A stretch of 64,000 nt of DNA from assembly GCA_052389915.1 (NCBI GenBank), contig JBQTHL010000031.1, forward strand, positions 124,001-188,000. Reading direction: 5' to 3'. Shown one piece after another: positions 40,945 to 47,136 of this stretch (its first letter is position 1; every line of letters begins with the position of its first letter). The translations under genes were made by a program, and so were the position numbers. The notes below the pieces were generated by a model, which saw only the letters and a list, made by a program, of their open reading frames with translations, was not told where the DNA came from and ran no database searches. Source of the DNA: Panacagrimonas sp052389915. Lineage in GTDB: Bacteria; Pseudomonadota; Gammaproteobacteria; Nevskiales; Nevskiaceae.

Positions 40945-42000
40945 CTAGATTTTCTTGAACAGCGGGCTGCGAACCTGCTGGGCATCGGCTGCCGACAGGA
41001 ATTTTTCGGTGTAGATGTCCTTCTCGAATAGCCGCCCCTGCATGAGCGTGGTGATGCAGGCATCGATCATCAGCGGCGGGCCGCAGAGATAGGCCTTGTG
41101 GCCGCGGAAGTCGTTGTCGAAATGCGCCTTGGCGGCGTCGTGCACGAAGCCGCGGAAGCCGGTCCAATCGCTGCCTTCGGGTTCGGTCGAGAGCGCGGGG
41201 ACGTAAGTGAAGTTGGCGTGTTGTTCGGCCAGCGCGAGGAACTCGTCGTGGTAGTACAACTCGGCCCGCGTGCGCTGGCCGTAGACCAGGGTCATCGGCA
41301 AGTCGCTGCCCGACTCCAGTAATTCGAGAATCATGCTGCGTGGGCTGGACAGCCCCGATCCACCAGCCATGAAAATCGTCGGCAGGTTCGCGGACTTGCG
41401 CACGAAGAAGCGGCCGTAGGGACCAGACAGTTTGATCGCGTCACCGACCTTGAGCTGTTGATGCAGATAGGCCGTGCCGGTGCCGCCCGCGACGATACGC
41501 ACGTTGAGCTCGACTTCCTCGCCGCTCGAAGGTGCGTTCGCCAGCGAGAACGGACGGCTGATTCCCAGGGTCGGGACATCGAGATTGATGTACTGCCCCG
41601 CCTGGAAACGAATGGGCTCGTCGAGCTTGACCCAGATGCCCTTGATGGTCGGCGTCAGGCTCTCGACTCTGGACACCGTGCCGGGAAAATCGCGGACGGG
41701 AATGGTTTCAGCGTCGGGTTCTTCGTCGATATCGGCTTCGATGGTGACGTCCGACTGGAGCTTGGCGCAGCACGCGAGCGTCTTGCGCTCGTCTCGCTCG
41801 AAATCCATCAGCGCGAAAGGCGAGGCCTCGCCGTGTTCGACCTCGCCGTCAACGATCTGCACCTTGCAGGTCGCGCACAGACCGTGGCAACAGGCGTGCG
41901 GCAGGTAGATACCCGCGCGTAGTGCGGCGTCGAGCATCGTCTGGTCGTCTTCGACGTCGATGGTCGCACCGAGGGGTTCAATCGTGAGTTGGTAGGTCAT
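40945..42000 (-). CDS. dmpP: Phenol hydroxylase P5, NADH:acceptor reductase
   Basis: Reductase that passes electrons from NADH via FAD and a 2Fe-2S centre to the phenol hydroxylase oxygenase. At 351 residues it matches DmpP. N-terminal plant-type ferredoxin domain with CCHGLCATCKVQ and LACCAKLQ; FAD-binding RPFSLANAP; NAD-binding MAGGSGLSSPRSMIL; C-terminal LCGPPLMIDACI. Last gene of the dmpKLMNOP-type operon. A perfect 13-bp inverted repeat lies in the 102-bp gap before it. Confidence 0.94.
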   Translation of the reverse strand: MTYQLTIEPLGATIDVEDDQTMLDAALRAGIYLPHACCHGLCATCKVQIVDGEVEHGEASPFALMDFERDERKTLACCAKLQSDVTIEADIDEEPDAETIPVRDFPGTVSRVESLTPTIKGIWVKLDEPIRFQAGQYINLDVPTLGISRPFSLANAPSSGEEVELNVRIVAGGTGTAYLHQQLKVGDAIKLSGPYGRFFVRKSANLPTIFMAGGSGLSSPRSMILELLESGSDLPMTLVYGQRTRAELYYHDEFLALAEQHANFTYVPALSTEPEGSDWTGFRGFVHDAAKAHFDNDFRGHKAYLCGPPLMIDACITTLMQGRLFEKDIYTEKFLSAADAQQVRSPLFKKI

Positions 42001-42047
42001 GTGGACAGGGGCTTCTTGTTGATCGGCCCGACTATGAGATTCGCACC

Positions 42048-42085
42048 GTCATCCTGAGCGAAGCGGTCGCCCCGCTCAGGATGAC
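42048..42085. repeat. 13-bp perfect hairpin between dmpO and dmpP
   Basis: GTCATCCTGAGCG (42048-42060) pairs with CGCTCAGGATGAC (42073-42085), with a 12-base loop. GTCATCCTGAGCGAAGC is a widespread bacterial dispersed repeat. Here it lies inside an operon, so it could reduce or protect the distal reductase message. No T-run follows, so it is probably not a full terminator. Confidence 0.75.
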
Positions 42086-42102
42086 AACCCATCGAGCCGC
42101 AT

Positions 42103-42462
42103 TCAGCCCGCCCCGTTGTACCCGTCCAGCCCCGGCGTGCGGAACCGGATCTGCTGCTTGTGCCGGATGCCGTGGTCCTTGAGCGACTTTGCCGGGTCTG
42201 GCGTGAACGGTCCGGCGGAGGTGCTCCACTGCACCTTGTCCCACTCGATCTTCGCGAAGTCGGGATGATCGGAGTAGATCATCGGCAGCACGTTCTGAAG
42301 CAGGCCGGCGAAGGGCATGTCGGGCGGCACCGGCAGGCACATGGGCCAGCCAAACATGGTGTGCTTCTCCCAGCAGACGCTGATGAGCTGCTGGCCGTGG
42401 TACTTGTCCTGAGTGTCCTGGAAATCGCCGTGGTAGTCCGGCGTGATGGCCTTGACGGGCAT
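42103..42462 (-). CDS. dmpO: Phenol hydroxylase P4 subunit
   Basis: Small gamma subunit of the phenol hydroxylase oxygenase (119 residues, as in DmpO). Recognised by its N-terminus MPVKAITPDYHGDFQDTQD and the segment WEKHTMFGWPMCLPVPPDMPF (parts WEKHTMFGWP and MCLPVPPDMPF). The start at 42462 is the usual one; an upstream in-frame extension would run into the tautomerase gene. It lies 19 bp after the fused tautomerase gene rather than directly after dmpN, the normal order. Confidence 0.93.
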   Translation of the reverse strand: MPVKAITPDYHGDFQDTQDKYHGQQLISVCWEKHTMFGWPMCLPVPPDMPFAGLLQNVLPMIYSDHPDFAKIEWDKVQWSTSAGPFTPDPAKSLKDHGIRHKQQIRFRTPGLDGYNGAG

Positions 42463-42481
42463 TGTGATTCTCCTGAAATTT

Positions 42482-42919
42482 TTACTTGGCTTGTGCGGCA
42501 CGGGCCGCGACTTCCGCCGCGCGCTTGATGCTGGCCGGCACACCGCCGATACCCCAGCGGTCCGGATGCACCTCGTCGATCTGCAGCCGGATGCGGTCCG
42601 GTTTCATCTCCAGCGCACGAGCCACCGCGTCGGTGATGTCGCGGATCAACTGGTGATGCTGTTCCGCCGGCCGGCCCTGCAGCAGCACCATGCGGATGAA
42701 GGGCATCTCCACGTCGGCGCGCACCGCGGTGGGCAGCACTTCATCGGCCGGCACGCCGCGCAGGCCCCATAGCGCCGGCTCGACCTCGGTGACCCACACC
42801 TCGAGCCGGTCCAGCGGCGCGTCGATCACGCGCGCCAGGGTTTCGGAGCAATCGCGCACGAGCCGCTTGAGCTTCTCTTGCGGGTGCCCCTTGAGGACGA
42901 TGACGTTACACGCGGGCAT
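42482..42919 (-). CDS. Fused two-domain tautomerase (4-oxalocrotonate tautomerase superfamily)
   Basis: A 145-residue protein made of two tandem tautomerase-like modules. Module 1 starts with MPACNVIVLKGHPQEKLKRL, so Pro follows the initiator Met; module 2 begins internally with MPFIRMVLLQGRPAEQHHQL at about residue 73, and ends with LQIDEVHPDRWGIGG. Both halves share the pattern of EV(E/H)P..WG. In such fusions only the first Pro can be N-terminal and catalytic. The gene is inserted between dmpN and dmpO in the phenol hydroxylase operon, 10 bp after dmpN, a place without such a gene in the dmp operon. Function unknown. Confidence 0.8.
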   Translation of the reverse strand: MPACNVIVLKGHPQEKLKRLVRDCSETLARVIDAPLDRLEVWVTEVEPALWGLRGVPADEVLPTAVRADVEMPFIRMVLLQGRPAEQHHQLIRDITDAVARALEMKPDRIRLQIDEVHPDRWGIGGVPASIKRAAEVAARAAQAK

Positions 42920-42929
42920 GAGCGTTCTC

Positions 42930-44555
42930 TCAACCGGCTTTGCGTGAACCGGCGTCCGAGTCGGTGCTGCGCACCGCATCGGTGTACGCACCCTCGTGAA
43001 TGTTCGCCGGCCGCGACGTCCACTGCTCCCAGCGCTTGGCGTCGAGGTGGTCCTTGAACAGGCCGCCGTCGATGCCGGGCTTGAGCCCCATGTACTTGAG
43101 CGCCTCGGCCATCGGGTTGAAGTCCGGCGCCGTCGGATCCACGCCCGGGAGGAAGCAGTTGCCCTGGTAGATCTGGTTCACCGGCATCCACGCGTGCACG
43201 AACTTCTCCGGCTCGTCGTCGAAGATGTCCTTGCAGCCGTCCGAGCAGAAATGAAAGATCTCGCCCTTGTAGTCGGACTCGCGGTGCACGAACTCGGTGG
43301 CGTCGTCGGCCTCGGTGTACAGGCAGGGCCACTGGCAGGTCTGGCACAACTGCGGCAGTACCTTGCAGGTGAACGGCGTGCCGGCCTTCTCGAGCTCGCG
43401 CCAGTACTCGTAGCGCGGGCGGTAGTACTTGTCGAAAGTGTCCGGGTACTTCTCGGAGAACCAGTCCATCTCCTCTTCGGACGGCAGCCAGATGCCGAAG
43501 CCCAGCGCGTTGCGGTTGGCGTAGAACACGCTCCACATTTCGTGCGAGACGCGGCCCTTCTCCTTGATCGTGACGTCCGCGTACTTCGGCGGCTTGATGC
43601 CGTAACGCGCGAGGTCCGCGAACAGCGCGCCGCCGTTCTCCTCGTAGTAGATCGTCCAGGCCTCGGACCAGCTCATGACGCGCTTGGGCAGGATGTAATC
43701 CATCATCGTGGCCAGCAGCGCGAGCAGGCGGTAACCGCGCCAGAACCACTTGTCGATCCACTTCTGCACCAGCGGCACGTTGGCCGGGTCCTGCTCCAGC
43801 AGGAACTTGATGCACTCGATGCCCCGGGTCATGTGGCGCGCTTCGTCGGACTGCGCCGAGAAGCCGAAGCTCACCGTGCTCATGTCGCCGTTGAACGCCG
43901 CGCCGGACATCCACGGCATGAACGCGAGATTCGTCAGCACGTACTCGAACGCGAACGAGATAGCCACGATGAACTCGAACGGCCCCGAGGTGCACGCGTC
44001 CTCGAAGAAGCTCTTCGGGATCGACAGGTACCACACGCGGTCGAACTGGTAGGGGAAGTTCTCCATCCCCTCGAAGTACTTGTTGTAGTGGCTGATCGCG
44101 TGGATCTGCGTGGTGGCGTGGCGCAGCTCGTCGATGCTCTGCATCTGCGCGGCGATGCGCGGACCGGCGCCGGGGAATTCACGACCCAGCATGCAGAAGC
44201 CGCGGTGCGAGGCGTACTCCAGTTCCACGATGCCGTTCAGAAAGATCTTCAGCGCCTGCACGTAGCGCGCGTCGGTCACGTTGAACTGGCCGTTGCCCTG
44301 CTGGAACGCGTCGATGATCGCGTAGAGCTTGCGCTCCTTCTCGCCCTGGTATTTCCAGTAGGCGTCCATGGTGAGACGAAAGGGGTCTTCCCACTTGTCC
44401 CAGTCGTGGATCTTGATGCCTTCGAAATCGATCGTGCGGAAGATGTCTTCCTTCTTCTGGTACGTCGGCTCCCAGTCCAGGCCACGCGTGAGCATCGCGT
44501 AGTTTTCCTTGAGGGAAAGCTTCTTGGCGGGTTTCATGTTGCCGTCGGCTGCCAT
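42930..44555 (-). CDS. dmpN: Phenol hydroxylase P3, large oxygenase subunit
   Basis: Alpha subunit carrying the diiron centre where phenol is hydroxylated to catechol. The 541-residue protein has the two ExxH diiron motifs: DELRHATTQ (about residues 144-152) and DEARHMTRG (about residues 239-247), with further conserved Glu residues between. The N-terminus KLSLKENYAMLTRGLDWEP and the C-terminal cysteine-rich CQTCQWPC segment are typical of DmpN/TomA3. Slightly longer than DmpN (517) at the C-terminus. Preceded by the GST gene and followed by the fused tautomerase gene. Confidence 0.96.
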   Translation of the reverse strand: MAADGNMKPAKKLSLKENYAMLTRGLDWEPTYQKKEDIFRTIDFEGIKIHDWDKWEDPFRLTMDAYWKYQGEKERKLYAIIDAFQQGNGQFNVTDARYVQALKIFLNGIVELEYASHRGFCMLGREFPGAGPRIAAQMQSIDELRHATTQIHAISHYNKYFEGMENFPYQFDRVWYLSIPKSFFEDACTSGPFEFIVAISFAFEYVLTNLAFMPWMSGAAFNGDMSTVSFGFSAQSDEARHMTRGIECIKFLLEQDPANVPLVQKWIDKWFWRGYRLLALLATMMDYILPKRVMSWSEAWTIYYEENGGALFADLARYGIKPPKYADVTIKEKGRVSHEMWSVFYANRNALGFGIWLPSEEEMDWFSEKYPDTFDKYYRPRYEYWRELEKAGTPFTCKVLPQLCQTCQWPCLYTEADDATEFVHRESDYKGEIFHFCSDGCKDIFDDEPEKFVHAWMPVNQIYQGNCFLPGVDPTAPDFNPMAEALKYMGLKPGIDGGLFKDHLDAKRWEQWTSRPANIHEGAYTDAVRSTDSDAGSRKAG

Positions 44556-44580
44556 GTTCGTGTCTCCTTTGCTTACATTG

Positions 44581-45222
44581 TCAATCGATCTGGATTGCTT
44601 CTCGCGCCACAGCCCGCTGCACCGCAGGCCGTTCGCGTACTGCGTCCATCACCCGCGCGTACTCCGGGAAATCGCGGCGCATGTCGAGACCGCAGCGATT
44701 ACCCCAGCGGTAGAACACCAGCAGATAGGCATCCACGAAGCTGTAGCGCTCGCCCATCGCCCAAGCACCGCCGCGTAGGCGCTGCTCGATGTCCTCGTAG
44801 CCCGCACGGATCGTAATGCGCCCCTGCGCCGCGATGCCGGGCGCCGCGGTCGTATCGGTCGTGAAACGATCCGGCCGGAACACGGTGCGCACGCCGGTCT
44901 GATGCATGTTGGAGCCTAACCAGCTCGTCCACTCCAGCGCACGCGGCAGGTTCTCCGGCAGCAGCGCGGCCTCTGGATGCCGCTGGACGAGAAACAGCAT
45001 GATCGCGACTGCCTCGGTGAGGATCTGTGCCTTTCCATCCTCGTCGTAGGCCAGTGCCGGCACGCGACCGCGAGGATTGATGGCGAGATATTCCGGCTTG
45101 CGATTGTCGCCGTCCGCGATGGTCACGCGTATCGGCTCGTAAGGAACGCCGAGTTCCTCCAGCACGATATGCGGTGCCAGCGAGCAGGCGCCGGGGGAAT
45201 GGAATAAGCGGTAGCTCGACAT
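44581..45222 (-). CDS. Glutathione S-transferase inside the phenol hydroxylase operon
   Basis: A 213-residue beta-class-like glutathione S-transferase. The N-terminal thioredoxin-fold domain has YRLFHSPGACSLAPHIVLEE, with the beta-class Cys in GACS, NPRGRVPALAYDEDG with the cis-Pro, and the helical C-terminal domain. The start MSSYRLF at 45222 overlaps the dmpM stop by one base (TGATG) and has GGAAG upstream. Related enzymes (BphK) act in aromatic operons, for example on chlorinated intermediates or epoxides. It lies between dmpM and dmpN, an unusual insertion in this operon. With frmA and fghA nearby, glutathione chemistry is a theme of this region. Confidence 0.88.
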   Translation of the reverse strand: MSSYRLFHSPGACSLAPHIVLEELGVPYEPIRVTIADGDNRKPEYLAINPRGRVPALAYDEDGKAQILTEAVAIMLFLVQRHPEAALLPENLPRALEWTSWLGSNMHQTGVRTVFRPDRFTTDTTAAPGIAAQGRITIRAGYEDIEQRLRGGAWAMGERYSFVDAYLLVFYRWGNRCGLDMRRDFPEYARVMDAVRERPAVQRAVAREAIQID

Positions 45223-45509
45223 CACACCGACTTCCATTCGAGAACAAATTCCTCTTCCGACTCATCCACCTCACCCGCGAGCGAGATCAGGTTGATGTAG
45301 ATCTCGCGCAGATCGAACTCGCGTCCTGCGAGTTCGGAAATGGTGTCGCGCTTTACGACCAGACGTCCCGGGCAATCGATCTTCACCAGTGCCGGCATCT
45401 CGTTGAGCTTGGCGTTCGGGTTGTCGGCCATGATCGCTTCGATGATCGGGCGCGTGTCGTTGTTGTCCTGGAACGCGATGAAGACGGGCTGCCTGCTGTT
45501 GGTGACCAT
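45222..45509 (-). CDS. dmpM: Phenol hydroxylase P2, effector (coupling) protein
   Basis: Cofactorless effector protein (95 residues) that binds the oxygenase and tunes its activity. Recognised by VFIAFQDNNDTRPIIEAIMADNP (seen as FIAFQDNNDTRPIIEAI) and DCPGRLVVKRDTISE, close to DmpM (90 residues). Translationally coupled to the GST gene at its 3' end. Lies 15 bp after dmpL. Confidence 0.94.
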   Translation of the reverse strand: MVTNSRQPVFIAFQDNNDTRPIIEAIMADNPNAKLNEMPALVKIDCPGRLVVKRDTISELAGREFDLREIYINLISLAGEVDESEEEFVLEWKSV

Positions 45510-45524
45510 ATTTCGCGGTGTCCG

Positions 45525-46520
45525 TCAGAGCTTCAGGCCGAGCTTGCCGGCCTTGGTGTTGAACGCCGCGGTCACCGCTTCGAGCGCAGCATCGGCTTTG
45601 TCGCCGAGCGCCGCCGTGGCCGCAGGCTTCAGCGCCGCGATCCAGAGATCACGCCATTTGATCGTCCAGCCCGAGATGAGCGCTGCATTCTCCGCGCTCT
45701 CTGCCGCCGCAGTCTTGACAGTGGCATCCACCCAGCGCGCAGTCTCCTCGTACCAGCGCATCAGGTAATCGGTGAGTGAAGACAGCGCCGATCCATTCTT
45801 GGCCGCAAATGTGGAATCGAACTGCTGATAGAACAGCGGGTAGATGAGGCCGTCCGCCACCAGATTCTGCGCCACGTGCAGCTCGAACCAGTCGCGCGTC
45901 ACGAACAGGTGTTCCATCTCGCGACGCACGCCCTGCCAGGAAGTGTCTTCCATCCACTGGCGCTTGCCTTCGGTCAGCGATTCGCCGGTATTGCCGTCCA
46001 CCAGCAGGCCGATGCGCGACAGGTGCTGCGCCATCCCCAGGCGATCCATGCAGTTCATCATGGCGGCCTGCGTGTACGCGGTGCCAAAGCCGTAGCCGGC
46101 CATGTGCGAATTGTTCATGTTGGCGCCGAACTCGTAGTGCCGCAGCGGCACCAGCGCAGCCACCAGTTGCTGGCGCGTTTCCAGCGGCAGCATGCGCAGC
46201 AGATCGCGCTTCTCGACGAACTCCAACTGCCGGTCCAACGCATCCTGTTGCTTGGCGCGCGTGATGGTGTAGGCGCCGTAGTAGTACTGGCGCGGATCCT
46301 TCAGCGCGTACCAGTCCTTCATCACCACCGCCGTGCGGCGCACGTCATACAGGTCCCGGCCCGGGTCCCACAGCGGCTTGTAGTGGAAGTTGACCAGCGG
46401 CTGGACGTCGTACGCGATCTCCTGATAGCGCGTGGCGTTCTTGTCGCCGAAGCGCTTGGCCAGGTGCGCGAAGGTGTTGCGGATCGGCTTGACGCCGGTG
46501 GTGCGGATTTCAACCGTCAT
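45525..46520 (-). CDS. dmpL: Phenol hydroxylase P1, small oxygenase subunit
   Basis: Beta subunit of the oxygenase (331 residues as in DmpL). Clear family segments: YDVQPLVNFHYKPLWDP, DPRQYYYGAYTITRAKQQDA and FGANMNNSHMAGYG. The start MTVEIRTTGVKP at 46520 is the usual N-terminus; a longer in-frame extension overlaps dmpK. No diiron ligands, as expected. The C-terminal part is rich in Ala and less conserved. Confidence 0.95.
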   Translation of the reverse strand: MTVEIRTTGVKPIRNTFAHLAKRFGDKNATRYQEIAYDVQPLVNFHYKPLWDPGRDLYDVRRTAVVMKDWYALKDPRQYYYGAYTITRAKQQDALDRQLEFVEKRDLLRMLPLETRQQLVAALVPLRHYEFGANMNNSHMAGYGFGTAYTQAAMMNCMDRLGMAQHLSRIGLLVDGNTGESLTEGKRQWMEDTSWQGVRREMEHLFVTRDWFELHVAQNLVADGLIYPLFYQQFDSTFAAKNGSALSSLTDYLMRWYEETARWVDATVKTAAAESAENAALISGWTIKWRDLWIAALKPAATAALGDKADAALEAVTAAFNTKAGKLGLKL

Positions 46521-46564
46521 GGGTCTGCTCCTCGCTGTCTCTAATAGTTGGTTGTGTTGTCTCT

Positions 46565-46852
46565 CTACTCGGTCACGCCCGGCGTGCCATAACGCCACTT
46601 GGCCTGATCGATATCCATCGCCGCTTCCTGCTCGCGCGTGAGGTACACCACCTGGTTGACCTTGCAGAACTCGCGATAGGCCTCCAGCGGCATGATCAGC
46701 TCCGTCATCAGCTCCGGGCTGCCCACGCCGAACGCGAACTCCACGAAGCCGTGGTCGGTGATGCGATGAAAGCGGACATAGCGCGCCCGCTCATCGGTCG
46801 ATGACAGCAGCGGCGTGGCCGCGTATTTCTGACGTGCTGCCGGCTTGGGCAC
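46565..46852 (-). CDS. dmpK: Phenol hydroxylase P0 (assembly protein)
   Basis: A 95-residue protein of the DmpK family, needed for assembly of active phenol hydroxylase in CF600. Motifs: RYVRFHRITDHGFVEFAFG and QVVYLTREQEAAMD. The start codon is GTG at 46852 with GGAGGAG 7 bp upstream. First gene of the operon, about 55 nt below the predicted sigma-54 start point. Confidence 0.92.
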   Translation of the reverse strand: MPKPAARQKYAATPLLSSTDERARYVRFHRITDHGFVEFAFGVGSPELMTELIMPLEAYREFCKVNQVVYLTREQEAAMDIDQAKWRYGTPGVTE

Positions 46853-46917
46853 TGGAAATCTCCTCCGGTGGCGGGGCCGCTGCTGGGTCTGGCGGCGCCT
46901 CTGATGTGCGCTAGTAG

Positions 46918-46933
46918 AGCACCCACCGTGCCA
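46918..46933 (-). promoter_or_regulatory. Sigma-54 promoter of the phenol hydroxylase operon
   Basis: On the minus strand the sequence TGGCACGGTGGGTGCT matches the sigma-54 consensus TGGCACG-N4-TTGC(A/T) at all but one position and keeps the invariant GG-N10-GC spacing. It lies 66 bp upstream of the dmpK start. The divergent gene encodes a sigma-54 activator of the DmpR class, so regulation by phenols through sigma-54 is strongly implied. Confidence 0.88.
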
Positions 46934-47037
46934 TCCGGCTCCAATGTGGAGCGCGCCACTTCAAGTCACTGTTTTATATGAACACTGGCGAGAGTGAGCC
47001 GTGGAACCCGGCCGCGCAGACCAGCCGCAAGCCTCTC

Positions 47038-47057
47038 TGAATGAATCATTTCATTCA
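47038..47057. promoter_or_regulatory. Candidate activator-binding site (UAS) for the DmpR-like regulator
   Basis: TGAATGAA-TCAT-TTCATTCA is a perfect 8-bp inverted repeat about 105 bp upstream of the sigma-54 promoter. A related half copy, AGAATGAATCAAATGAG, follows at 47081-47097. Paired upstream sites at this distance are usual for XylR/DmpR-type activators. The repeat overlaps the longest possible reading of the regulator gene, which argues for a more downstream start. Confidence 0.65.
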
Positions 47058-47136
47058 CTCAGAACCAGGCTTTCTTAACCAGAATGAATCAAATGAGTTG
47101 CTGCACTGCGGCAAGCTTTCGCCGAAAACCGCGCCT

